From: CAYOUV01 sp963790075 | GTDB lineage: Bacteria; Chloroflexota; Anaerolineae; Anaerolineales; Villigracilaceae | Direction: 5' to 3' | DNA: 64,000 nucleotides | Assembly (NCBI GenBank): GCA_963790075.1 | Contig: CAWBNG010000004.1 | Coordinates: forward strand, 992,001 to 1,056,000 | The notes under the pieces: model-generated | The model's input: the letters and a program-made list of their open reading frames with translations, nothing else | Told to the model about the DNA's origin: nothing | Databases searched by the model: none | Translations under genes and position numbers: made by a program | Shown here: positions 31,553 through 40,130 of the stretch, piece after piece | Position numbering within the stretch: position 1 is the first letter of the stretch | How the letters are laid out: every line of letters begins with the position of its first letter

Positions 31553-34500
31553 TTAGTGGAAAAGTTGCATAAATTTGTCCACCACCTGCGGGTCAAAGTG
31601 CGTTCCTGATGAGGCGTGGATATGAGCCAGCGCTTTTTCCTTAGTCCATGCCGCGCGGTAAGGGCGATCTGAGGTGATTGCATCCCAGACATCCACCACT
31701 GCAAAGATACGTCCAGTCAGTGGGATCTGCTCGCCTTTGAGACCGTGTGGATAGCCGCTGCCGTCCCATTTTTCATGATGGCAGTAGGGAATGTCCAGCG
31801 CATTCCGCAGGTAGCGGATAGGGGAGAGCAGTTTGTAGGCCAGGGTCGGGTGGGTCTTCATCAACACCCATTCTTCGTCTGTCAGAGGACCGGGTTTGAG
31901 CAGGATTCCGTCCGGGACACCCATTTTACCGATGTCGTGTAACAGCGCTCCCCAGCGGACCGGGACCAATTCCTCCTCGCTCAAGTCGAAGCTGCGCGCG
32001 AGCCTTATGGTCATCTCGGTTACGCGCTGCGTGTGTCCTTCGGTTTCTTTGTCGCGCAAGTCGAGCGCTTTAGACCAGCCTTCGATGGTGGAATCATAGG
32101 CTAAGTTAAGCTCCAGGTTGGAGCGCTGCAGGCCGTCAAACAAGTTGGCATTCTCGATTGCAAGTGCAGCTTGTCCAGCCAGAGCTTGCAAGAATTCGAA
32201 CCATTCTGTATCGGGTGCAAGGGGGGTGCGATTGAAGACTTCCAGTACGCCTTTAACCTTTCCCTTGGCAAGCAGCGGCGCGCAATAGTAGCAGACAAAG
32301 TCCTCACCCTTAAAGGAGGTCGTCAACAATGCATTGTCCGGATCGTGCTTTTGATCGGATATCTGGACGAGTTTGCGCTCCAGCGCAGCCCGACCGGCAT
32401 AGCTCTCACCCAAACGCACATGCGCCCCTCTGACAGCCTTGGTGCGGAAGCCGCGATCGGCGCCGTATTCCAGTATTTGCGAACTGGGATTTAATACCAA
32501 AATGTCGGTTGCATCGACACTAAGTTCTGATGTTGCATACTTGAGAATTTCTGAAAGGCTAAGTTTTAGGTCGAAATTGGATGCGATCACTCGATCAATC
32601 ATGCTCATGGCGCCGAGGTGCGTAAGCTGCCGTTGAACCCTATCTTCGGCTCGCTTCTGCTCGGTGACGTTCCTGCCATAGAAATTCACATAGCCTGTCT
32701 CCATAATAGGTGTAACAGCGAAGGATAGTATCTCCCCTTGAATGGAGGTTTCTACGACTTGTGAAGATTTGGTATTCAGCACTTCGTCCACTTTCGTCTG
32801 CCAAAATTTCGGTGCTTCCAGGCCGATTGTTGTTTTCCATTCGTCGAGCACTTCCTGGCTGGCCTTGTTTGCAAAGAGGATGATTCCTTTGTCACTTAAT
32901 CTCAAAACCGGAAAAGGATTCTCATGGGGAAACTTGGCCATATTCGCAATTTCCTCTCCTGCGAGAACACGCTCGGTGATATCACGATAATTCAGGACGA
33001 TGGCATTCACACCTGGTTCGGTGAGCAGATTCGTTGCGACCGTTTCTATCCATAACCACGCTCCACTCTTATGGCGCACGCGGAAAGTGCTGTTGGCGCG
33101 AGCACCGGGAGTTTTGCAAAGGTTCTGAAAAAGGTCGCGGATCTTAGGTAGATCGTCGGGATGTATCAGTCCAAAGACCTCTCGTCCAATCCAGTCTTCG
33201 GGATCGTAGCCCAGCATTCCGGGAGCTGCTGGGCTATCGTACACTGCAATTCCATTGGCATCCACCAGTGTGATGGCATCGCTGCTATTTTCGATCAAAG
33301 CGCGAAAACGGTTATCGTTTTCCCGTAGTTTATCTGCCGCCTGTTTGCGATCGGTGATATCCAAATACGTTCCAAGCATGCCATAGATCTCGCCCTGATG
33401 ATTGCGCAGAGGTACCTTGCTTGTAAGAAGCGTAATGATGTTCCCTTCCGGGGTTGTCGAAGGCTCTTCGATGAGAAGCTTGGCACGACCGCTCTGGATC
33501 ACCGCCAGGTCGTCAGCGCGATACAATTCTGCTTGATTGCTCCACCCCATCTGGAAATCATCTTTCCCGATAACGTCCTTGGGATCAGCAAATCCAGCAT
33601 CCTGCGCGAAGACCGTGTTGCAGCCCAGGAAAACGAGATCCGTGTCTTTCCAAAATACCCTTACGGGGATGGTGTCGATGATCCTTTTGATCATCAATAA
33701 AGAATCTTGTAGGTTATCCTCCGTCTGCTGGCGCTCGGTGATGTCGCGTGAATTGATCAATCCAGCCATCTCGCCATTCTCATCCAGATAGGTTCTCCCC
33801 AAGCCTTCGAATAATCGCCAGGATCCATCCTGGTGATGACACCTGAACTTGGCGCTGCCCACACCATCAGGCTTTTGAAGGTTTTCGAAGAAGATTTTAA
33901 TGGCGCCCAGGCGATCAGCGGGATGTATCAAATCGAAACTGTTGGTGCCGATCAGCACCTCAGGCTTGTATCCCAGCAGACGTTCATAGGATGGGCTTGC
34001 GTAATGGAAAATGCCATCCACCCCGATAACACTGACAAGATCCGATGAGTTTTCGATCCAGGCGCGGAATCGTTTTTCACTCTTTTGCAGAGCTTGTTCC
34101 CTCAGCTTATGCTTGGTAATGTCAGCGATGGACCCAACCATCTGCAGAGGTTTCCCCTGATCGTCGTAGAGAATATAACCACGGTCAAAAACATTCGCAT
34201 AGGAGCCATCTGCCAGACGGAAGCGATACTCCTTTGACCAGAAGTCCTCCCCCTGGTCAAGCGCTGCCTGGATGCTGTTTGTCACCTGGATCCGCTCGGA
34301 AGGATGGATGTGATCCTGCCACCAATCCAAAGTTAGCTCGATTTCATCATCCCGGAAATGGAATAGTTTCTGCAGATTCTCGTTCCATGAGATCGTACTG
34401 GTGGGAAAATTGCGTTCCCAAACAACATCATTCGTTGCCCAGGAAGCCATTTGGAAGCGCTGTTCGCTTGCGCGCAGGTCTTCTTCCACCTGCTTGCGCG

Positions 34501-35275
34501 CCGTGATATCACGCGCGATTCCTTGAAAACCAACAATTTCCTTACCGCTGTAATGCGGGGCTGAGAGAACTTCTATATAATGTATCCTTCCATCCTTCCC
34601 ACGTACCTCATACTCTGCCTCATCCTTCAAAGTTTTTCCATTAAGAATTTTCGTTAGCCTTTTCCTGTATTGTTCCAAATAATGTTCCGGGATAATGTCC
34701 CAGATGTTCATCGAAAGCAGTTCTGCCTGGTTGAATCCAAGCTCCCTGTACATGGCTTGATTGGCGGCAATGATTTTGCCTGAAAACTCGATCACAAAAA
34801 AACCGTCCGGGCTTTGATTGATCAAGTCATGATATGTTTTTTCGTTTTCCTGCAAGGCGGCTATGATGCGCTTGTGCTCAGTGACATCGCGGATATTGCA
34901 TTGGATCACTTTTTTATCGTTCACTAGGTAGACGTTGCTGATGAATTCCACCTGTACCAGCCGACCGGCTTTGGTTTTGAGGGGCAAGTCTTCGTAGCGA
35001 ATGTATTCCTTCTGCTGTAATTCTTCGAAGGCTTCGCGGCTGGCTTTGGTGTCCTTAAATGCCCCCATTTCCCAGAGTTTCTTCTTGACAAATTCTTTAT
35101 GCGAATAGCCCAGCAGTTTGATCAAATATGGGTTGACGTCCTCGATCATCCCCGTTTTAGCGTCCAGAATCAGGATTCCATCCTGGGCGGCTTCGAACAG
35201 TCGGCGGTAACGAATCTCCAAATCTTTCTGGGTTAAGGTGGTTGCCTTAGCCACCTTCCTGGTTGTACCACTCAT
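31553..35275 (-). CDS. multi-PAS, GAF, HD-GYP cyclic di-GMP phosphodiesterase
   Basis: About 1240 residues, no membrane segment. Seven PAS domains in tandem (first: LEIRYRRLFEAAQDGILILDA; later ones start at SPDGFFVIEF, ASWATNDVVWER, NSSDLVSVIGVDG, IIDTIPVRVFW, NSSDAITLVDANG and FPVLRLSDKG). Next comes a GAF domain (ASNFDLKLSLSEILKYAT) and then an HD-GYP domain with HDIGKMGVPDGILLKPGPL, HHEKWDGSGYP and FAVVDVWDAITSDRPYR. It should hydrolyse cyclic di-GMP. I start at ATG 35275, which matches the start of its paralogue; the frame is open to 35353. It has promoter element copy G. Length is well above a usual HD-GYP sensor. Confidence 0.92.
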   Translation of the reverse strand: MSGTTRKVAKATTLTQKDLEIRYRRLFEAAQDGILILDAKTGMIEDVNPYLIKLLGYSHKEFVKKKLWEMGAFKDTKASREAFEELQQKEYIRYEDLPLKTKAGRLVQVEFISNVYLVNDKKVIQCNIRDVTEHKRIIAALQENEKTYHDLINQSPDGFFVIEFSGKIIAANQAMYRELGFNQAELLSMNIWDIIPEHYLEQYRKRLTKILNGKTLKDEAEYEVRGKDGRIHYIEVLSAPHYSGKEIVGFQGIARDITARKQVEEDLRASEQRFQMASWATNDVVWERNFPTSTISWNENLQKLFHFRDDEIELTLDWWQDHIHPSERIQVTNSIQAALDQGEDFWSKEYRFRLADGSYANVFDRGYILYDDQGKPLQMVGSIADITKHKLREQALQKSEKRFRAWIENSSDLVSVIGVDGIFHYASPSYERLLGYKPEVLIGTNSFDLIHPADRLGAIKIFFENLQKPDGVGSAKFRCHHQDGSWRLFEGLGRTYLDENGEMAGLINSRDITERQQTEDNLQDSLLMIKRIIDTIPVRVFWKDTDLVFLGCNTVFAQDAGFADPKDVIGKDDFQMGWSNQAELYRADDLAVIQSGRAKLLIEEPSTTPEGNIITLLTSKVPLRNHQGEIYGMLGTYLDITDRKQAADKLRENDNRFRALIENSSDAITLVDANGIAVYDSPAAPGMLGYDPEDWIGREVFGLIHPDDLPKIRDLFQNLCKTPGARANSTFRVRHKSGAWLWIETVATNLLTEPGVNAIVLNYRDITERVLAGEEIANMAKFPHENPFPVLRLSDKGIILFANKASQEVLDEWKTTIGLEAPKFWQTKVDEVLNTKSSQVVETSIQGEILSFAVTPIMETGYVNFYGRNVTEQKRAEDRVQRQLTHLGAMSMIDRVIASNFDLKLSLSEILKYATSELSVDATDILVLNPSSQILEYGADRGFRTKAVRGAHVRLGESYAGRAALERKLVQISDQKHDPDNALLTTSFKGEDFVCYYCAPLLAKGKVKGVLEVFNRTPLAPDTEWFEFLQALAGQAALAIENANLFDGLQRSNLELNLAYDSTIEGWSKALDLRDKETEGHTQRVTEMTIRLARSFDLSEEELVPVRWGALLHDIGKMGVPDGILLKPGPLTDEEWVLMKTHPTLAYKLLSPIRYLRNALDIPYCHHEKWDGSGYPHGLKGEQIPLTGRIFAVVDVWDAITSDRPYRAAWTKEKALAHIHASSGTHFDPQVVDKFMQLFH

Positions 35276-35376
35276 GGAATGCTGGATCCCCTTCTCGTAA
35301 AACTCCTTATAGTAGTGATGTGGGGGCGTGATACAAATTATCACAATGAGCAAATAATTAAATCCGCCCGTACTTA

Positions 35377-35446
35377 ATCATACAGGGAAGCCTCCCGATC
35401 TACATCCGGCAATTGGGGGATGGTCCCTCTCCGCCACTTGGGGGAG
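35377..35446 (-). promoter_or_regulatory. 70-bp promoter element, copy G (HD-GYP protein)
   Basis: CTCCCCCAAGTGGCGGAG is perfect. The inner repeat is weak (ATCCCCC / CGGGAGG), GGATG is kept, and the end CTGTATGAT gives a -10 box TATGAT at 35382-35377. Confidence 0.75.
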
Positions 35447-35521
35447 AGGGTGTTTGATACTTTTGGCGTTCCGTGTGAGTTGTGGGGCGGGACAGCGGAG
35501 CAATATGGGGGCAGGCGAGGG

Positions 35522-36169
35522 TTAAGAGATGATGTGGTTGCGTAACGCCAGTGTTACGGCTTCGGTGCGGCTGGCAACCCCTAATTTGGACAGGATGTTA
35601 CTGACATGGGATTTGATCGTGGATGGACTGACGGTCAAGCTGCTGGCAATCTGCGTATTATTCAGCCCCTCGATCATCAGGGTGAGGACCTCGAGTTCGC
35701 GATCGGTCAGGTCAAAGCCGGGGGTGGGTGGTTGAATGACTGACTGGGCCAGGGATTGGGCAGCCTCCGGAGAGAGTGTGGCGCGGCCGGCGTACGCAGC
35801 GCGGATCGCCTGGCCAAGTTCATCAGCTGAGACATCTTTGAGCAGGTAGCCAATTGCTCCTGCCTCGAGGGCGTCCCTGATCAGTTTCCCTTCTTTAAAG
35901 CTGGTCAGCGCAATCACCTGCACTTGTGGGAACTGCTGGCGGATGGCATGCGTGGCGGTTGCTCCGTCCATATCTGGCATGACCATATCCATCAGCACTA
36001 CGTCCGGCTGGATCTCGCCACACATTTTGATGGCTTCTTCACCACTCCCGGCTTCACCCGCCAATTCCAGGTCATCAAAGGCTTTTAAGAAGGTCGCCAA
36101 TCCTCTGCGCACCATTGTATGATCGTCGACCAGCATCACATGAATGGGGGGGGAGGGTGAGTTTGTCAT
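35522..36169 (-). CDS. NarL/FixJ family response regulator
   Basis: 215 residues. Receiver domain with acidic pair D15-D16, phospho-acceptor D61 (LMDMVMPDMDG) and the lysine in YLLKDVSADEL, then a LuxR-type helix-turn-helix: LTDREVEV-type LTDRELEVLTLMIEGLNNTQIASSLTVSPSTIKSHVSNILSKLG. It starts inside the end of the kinase gene (ATGA overlap, AAAGGAGG upstream). It is the only DNA-binding regulator in the signalling block and so the best local candidate for control of the 70-bp elements. That link is inference. Confidence 0.94.
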   Translation of the reverse strand: MTNSPSPPIHVMLVDDHTMVRRGLATFLKAFDDLELAGEAGSGEEAIKMCGEIQPDVVLMDMVMPDMDGATATHAIRQQFPQVQVIALTSFKEGKLIRDALEAGAIGYLLKDVSADELGQAIRAAYAGRATLSPEAAQSLAQSVIQPPTPGFDLTDRELEVLTLMIEGLNNTQIASSLTVSPSTIKSHVSNILSKLGVASRTEAVTLALRNHIIS

Positions 36170-37710
36170 TTGGCCTCCTTTCCAAGGTCTCCTGTCCAGC
36201 GGACCGTGAGTTCAGTGCCGTGACCAGGCTGGCTCGTGATCGTTAAGAGCGCGCCCACGGCTTCCGCCCGCTCCTGCATCATGCTCAAGCCATAATGACC
36301 GGAGGTCGTCGCTTGTCCGGGATCAAACCCCAGGCCATCATCGCGTAAGCTCAATTCGATGCTGGCCTCTTCATGCTTGAGGTCTATTTCCACCTGGCTG
36401 GCCTGGGCATGTTTGGCAATATTATTGAGCGCTTCCTGGCAGATACGGTACAGGGCTACCTGCGTTTCGGCCGGCAAGACGCCTTCCCCGGCCACGATCA
36501 CCTTGGCGGGGATGTTTGTGCGTCCGGTGAACGCATTTCCCAACAGACGCAGCAAATCGCTCAGGTCGGCATCCGTCAATGTTGAAGGGCGAAGCTCGGC
36601 CAGCAGGGCGCGCATTTCAGCCATTGCACCGCGTGTCAATCGACGCAAGTCCTCGAGTGACCGGCGCGCCTCGTCCTGATCCCGTTCCCACAGGCGCGGC
36701 AGGACTTCAGCAATCAGGCCGGCGGAGAAGAGGGATTGGTTAATGGCATCGTGCAGGTTGCGCGCCAAATGCTGTCGTTCCTCCATGACCCCAAGCGCTT
36801 GTGCATCCTCATATAATTCCGCGTTGATCATGGTGATGGCAGCCTGATTGGCTACACTGAGAGCCACGTCAGCGTGGTGAGGCGTGAAATAATCCGACTT
36901 TTCATGTGCCAGGCCTACACCGCCGATGATGCGGTTTTTAACTGCCAGTGGGACCCACATCCAGGATTGCATTCCTTCGAGCAAACCTGCCGCCCCATTA
37001 TCCAGTAATGAACGTAGGAAATGGGCTTGTGGGTCGTCACTCCACATGTCGGCGATACGGATTGGCTGGTGTCCGTTGAACAGTGCCTCCAGGGTTTTTT
37101 TACCATTCAGCCGGACCCGGATTGGCGTAGCCTGCTCCAGTTGTTTCGTCCCGCGCACAGCCAGCGCTACCAGGGTCGAATCTTCCAATGTGAACAGGCT
37201 GGCGTGGGTATATTTGATCAACACCCCCAACTGATCGAGAATCAGGCTTGGCTGTAGTTCCAGGGTGGAGGCCAGGGTCTGGGAAATTTCGAGCAGCGTG
37301 GCTTGTTCGTGTTCGCGCACCCCCATGCGCTGTCGAAGCTGGCGTTCCGCCTGTACCCGTTTGGTTACATCGCGGATGATCGCCAAAGCGCAGGGGCGGC
37401 CCTGGTATTCGAACGCCACCGCGCGCCATTCGACGCTGATCAGTGAGTTGTCCTTCCGCACGTGATGTGCCAGAAACTCAAACAGGCCGTTCTGCTGAAT
37501 TACCTGAGCGAAATTGTCGAAGAAGGGCCGGTTATTGGCGTGGATCAAGCTTTGCAATCGCAACCCGATAAACGACTCGCGCACATATCCGTGCATTTTT
37601 GCGGCTGCGGAATTGGCGAAGAGTACGTTACCCGTCTCCAGATCGGTGATCAATATTCCGTCACTGGTAGCTTCAAAGATATTCCAATATAGTTGTTCGG
37701 AATCTGACAT
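36166..37710 (-). CDS. NarL-type sensor histidine kinase (PAS-GAF-HisKA_3-HATPase)
   Basis: About 514 residues, soluble. PAS domain (ATSDGILITDLETGNVLFANSAAAKMHGY to IIRDVTKRVQAE), GAF domain (ISQTLASTLELQPSLILDQLG to ADVALSVANQAAITM), dimerisation/phosphoacceptor motif ERQHLARNLHDAINQSLFSAGL, and an ATPase domain with EALNNIAKHAQASQVEI and DDGLGFDP. It phosphorylates the overlapping response regulator. I start at ATG 37710; a TTG four codons upstream is possible. Its upstream TTTCGCTGTACAAT resembles the end of the 70-bp elements. Confidence 0.92.
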   Translation of the reverse strand: MSDSEQLYWNIFEATSDGILITDLETGNVLFANSAAAKMHGYVRESFIGLRLQSLIHANNRPFFDNFAQVIQQNGLFEFLAHHVRKDNSLISVEWRAVAFEYQGRPCALAIIRDVTKRVQAERQLRQRMGVREHEQATLLEISQTLASTLELQPSLILDQLGVLIKYTHASLFTLEDSTLVALAVRGTKQLEQATPIRVRLNGKKTLEALFNGHQPIRIADMWSDDPQAHFLRSLLDNGAAGLLEGMQSWMWVPLAVKNRIIGGVGLAHEKSDYFTPHHADVALSVANQAAITMINAELYEDAQALGVMEERQHLARNLHDAINQSLFSAGLIAEVLPRLWERDQDEARRSLEDLRRLTRGAMAEMRALLAELRPSTLTDADLSDLLRLLGNAFTGRTNIPAKVIVAGEGVLPAETQVALYRICQEALNNIAKHAQASQVEIDLKHEEASIELSLRDDGLGFDPGQATTSGHYGLSMMQERAEAVGALLTITSQPGHGTELTVRWTGDLGKEAK

Positions 37711-37893
37711 TTCAGTATTCAAAGTAGTCTCTAATATAATTGTACAGCGAAAGACGACAAAATAATCCTACCATAAACTGAATCTTTTGCGGTTGTGATT
37801 GTGTCGTTTTCCAGGCTCCTAAATGATGAAAATGGGGGAACAGATAGTGCAAGGGTTTTTCTGTAATTCCGATCAAGTGGATCCTCAAAAAGA

Positions 37894-38076
37894 TCAATCA
37901 GAACCTTGAAAACTTAGATACGTTCTGCCGGTCAGCCATTCTTCGCTAATCTCGTTCAGGATGACTGAAACCAATTACAAACAAGCAGCCTGATTGGGAA
38001 AGATCGAGACCACGCGCGCCTTGCGGCGGACTTCGCGATGCAAGCGCTCCACGCCATTGGTAGTGCGAATGAGCCG
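37894..38076 (-). mobile_element. IS256-family transposase C-terminal remnant
   Basis: Reads RLIRTTNGVERLHREVRRKARVVSIFPNQAACL, then an internal stop (TAA at 37977-37975), then SVILNEISEEWLTGRTYLSF to a TGA at 37894. These are the conserved last 60 residues of IS256-type Mutator transposases. Only this tail remains and it is interrupted. Confidence 0.8.
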
Positions 38077-38590
38077 TACTGCTTGGATAACCACGTTTGT
38101 CCATTATGCTGTGGGGGCTCTGTTTGGCGTAACCATCATTCGAGCAGTAACCACTCATCAAGATTGGTCTGGCTGGGTGCTTCCAGTACCTGTTGGAATC
38201 AGCTTGTTCTTGGTTGTCATCACTGGGTTAGCTACACTGCTGACAGTGGTAAATCTTGCCTTGAAAGGATTTGGCGCGCCTTTTACGATTGCACTCAGCA
38301 AGAAGTTGGCAGTAGACTGGTTTTATGCCTGGACACGTAATCCCATGCTGCTTGCAGCTCTGGCTTTCCTCCTATCATCGGGGATCTGGTTTCAGTCAGT
38401 GCTGTTTGTGCTCTGGGTACTCATCCTGTTTGCACCAGCATTGCTTGTTTTCGTGAAAGTGCATGAAGAGCGGGAATTGGAGATTCGATTTGGGGCATCG
38501 TATCTGGAGTACAAATCCAGAACACCGCTGTTGTTCCCAAGAAAACCAAGAGGTGAAATGATGTGCTGCCCAACAAAGTGTACTCTGTAA
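38069..38590 (+). pseudogene. ICMT-like methyltransferase, N-terminus replaced by IS remnant
   Basis: Open frame with the ICMT/PEMT pattern: DWFYAWTRNPMLLAALAFLLSSG and VHEERELEIRFGASYLEYKSRTPLLFPR. The first ATG that makes sense (38069) lies in or beside the antisense of the transposase remnant. Upstream codons in the same frame belong to the remnant. The extreme C-terminus (GEMMCCPTKCTL) also looks unlike the family. No ribosome binding site was found. It could still be made as a shortened protein, but a decayed gene is more likely. Confidence 0.6.
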
Positions 38591-38602
38591 CCGCTACGCG
38601 CT

Positions 38603-38736
38603 TCGCCCCTACAGGATACTGCGTGAGAGCGAGCGGCTGGACATTCGTCCAGCACTTTGCACTCCGTACCCCCTGCACCCTGCGGGTGCGCAAGCGGCGC
38701 TCGTCGCCCCTACGGGGTACTGCGTGAGAGCGAGCG
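38603..38736. repeat. 33-bp direct repeat, two copies
   Basis: TCGCCCCTAC(A/G)GG(A/G)TACTGCGTGAGAGCGAGCG occurs at 38603-38635 and 38704-38736, differing at two positions. Both lie in the 340-bp gene-free stretch between the ICMT-like remnant and lacI. No inverted repeats or coding potential were seen. Confidence 0.8.
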
Positions 38737-38861
38737 TATCCAATCCGCGCACCTGGCGGAGGCGTTGCAATATCGACCCTAGTTGATGATGAGACAGTAA
38801 GGAAATCTTGGTTTACTTATGCTGATTGCGTCACAGATAATATCCTCTTGCCATTTTGCCA

Positions 38862-38905
38862 TTGACGCACTTCCGCTTGATATGTTAAACTGAAAGTGCT
38901 TTCAG
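38862..38905 (+). promoter_or_regulatory. lacI promoter with overlapping operator
   Basis: TTGACG (38862-38867), a 17-bp spacer, TTAAAC (38885-38890), then the near-perfect dyad CTGAAAG-TG-CTTTCAG (38890-38905) at the expected transcription start. The same dyad core recurs before the transporter operon, so the LacI protein probably controls itself and the transporter. Confidence 0.72.
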
Positions 38906-38930
38906 TCTTGCTTTCATTCGAAGGACTCAT

Positions 38931-39935
38931 ATGTCTATACCCAAAAAGCCTACGATCTATGATGTTGCAAAGCGTGCCGGAGTAAGTATAACAACCGTTT
39001 CTCGCATGCTTAACACACCAGAGAAACTCAATTCTGAAACACGCGAGAAAGTAATCACAGCTATCGATGCATTGGGTTTTGTTCCAAAAGCAGAAGCTCG
39101 AGCTCGTGCCATGCAACATATCGGTCGTATTGGTGTGATTAGTCCTTTCTTTACAGCGCCATCTTTTATGCAACGGCTTCGAGGGATCGCGGAGACTTTA
39201 TCCCCTGAGAATTATGAATTGGTTGTGTATACCGTTGATTCCAATGATCATTTACAAGGGTATCTGTCCAGCCTGCCATTGACCGGAAACTTGGATGGGC
39301 TCATCATTCTTTCGTTGCCCGTGGATGATACTCAGGTACACCGCTTGATCGAACATGGACTACCTACCGTCCTCATTGAATATCCACATCCCAAATTGAA
39401 TTGTGTTGAGATTGACGGTGTAGAAGGTGGTTATATGGCAACCACTTATTTGTTGAGGAAAGGCCATCGCAGAATCGCTTTTTTAGGTGACACAGATTTG
39501 CCCGAGTATTCCATTCACCCTGTAAGTTTACGTTTAAGTGGATTTCGACGGGCATTGAAGGAGGCTCGAATTAAGCTACCTGACATGTTTGTCCGTCTTG
39601 CCCCATATTCGCAAGAACAAACGCGTAAGGTTGCCAATGAACTGTTGAATCTGCCCGAGCCACCGACTGCTGTTTTTGCTGCAACGGATTTTCAGGCACT
39701 AGGGATACTCAAGGCTGCCCGCCAATTAGGTTTCAAGGTGCCGGATCAATTGGCTGTGATTGGTTTTGATGATCTTGATATGGCTGAATATGCCGACCTC
39801 ACAACCATTTCTCAGCATTTGGATGAGTCGGGAAGGTTGGCAGTGGAAATATTGCTTGCACAAATAGAAGCGCCTTCCAGACCACCAAGACACGTCAAAC
39901 TCCCCCTCATATTAGTAGAACGCCAAACTGCATAA
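38931..39935 (+). CDS. LacI family transcriptional regulator
   Basis: 334 residues. N-terminal helix-turn-helix TIYDVAKRAGVSITTVSRMLNTPEKLNSETREKV (residues 8-41) with the LacI hinge LGFVPKAEARARAMQ, followed by a periplasmic-binding-protein-like sensor domain (IGRIGVISPFFTAPSF to LAVIGFDDLDMAEYADLTTISQ). It heads the sucrose-type locus and has its own operator. A close paralogue lies at 46987. The effector is likely a sugar or sugar phosphate. Confidence 0.93.
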   Translation: MSIPKKPTIYDVAKRAGVSITTVSRMLNTPEKLNSETREKVITAIDALGFVPKAEARARAMQHIGRIGVISPFFTAPSFMQRLRGIAETLSPENYELVVYTVDSNDHLQGYLSSLPLTGNLDGLIILSLPVDDTQVHRLIEHGLPTVLIEYPHPKLNCVEIDGVEGGYMATTYLLRKGHRRIAFLGDTDLPEYSIHPVSLRLSGFRRALKEARIKLPDMFVRLAPYSQEQTRKVANELLNLPEPPTAVFAATDFQALGILKAARQLGFKVPDQLAVIGFDDLDMAEYADLTTISQHLDESGRLAVEILLAQIEAPSRPPRHVKLPLILVERQTA

Positions 39936-39945
39936 AAACTGGATA

Positions 39946-39994
39946 TTGACTCCAATATTGAAAACTTGTATTATTGATATGAAAGTACTTTCAA
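39946..39994 (+). promoter_or_regulatory. promoter and LacI operator of the sugar ABC operon
   Basis: TTGACT (39946-39951), an 18-bp spacer, TATTAT (39970-39975), and the perfect 14-bp palindrome TGAAAGTACTTTCA (39981-39994) over the expected transcription start. The binding-protein ATG follows 136 bp later. Confidence 0.8.
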
Positions 39995-40130
39995 GATACC
40001 ACTAACATAAATGCAGTACATCCTTTCCGTGTTCAAGTCTCAGGAGGTCTGCCGTAATCTAAATTAAAAAAAACGAAAACCTTGGCCTCCATATCGAATC
40101 CATACCCAAGCTGATTTAGGAGAAAGAGAA

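Noticed and set aside
35276..35353. Longer N-terminus for the HD-GYP protein
   Set aside because: It would begin only 24 bp from the predicted -10 box and does not match the start of the paralogue, which begins at the equivalent of 35275.
20982..35446. The seven elements read as transcribed RNA (riboswitch or terminator pairs)
   Set aside because: The conserved TANNAT boxes lie on the gene side of the hairpins, in copy E just 6 nt before the ATG, so the hairpins would be upstream of the transcription start. There is no T-run. Not fully excluded without start-site mapping.
20982..35446. The spaced repeats as a CRISPR array or a tandem repeat
   Set aside because: The copies are 0.4-7 kb apart with genes between them, not separated by uniform spacers.
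37739..37841. CCCCCA block and TGTACAAT upstream of the histidine kinase, considered as another element copy
   Set aside because: The -10 part fits, but the CCCCCA is about 100 bp away instead of about 62, and GGCGGAG and the inverted repeat are absent.
37994..38068. Longer N-terminus for the ICMT-like frame
   Set aside because: These codons are the antisense of the conserved IS256 transposase tail and cannot be original methyltransferase sequence.
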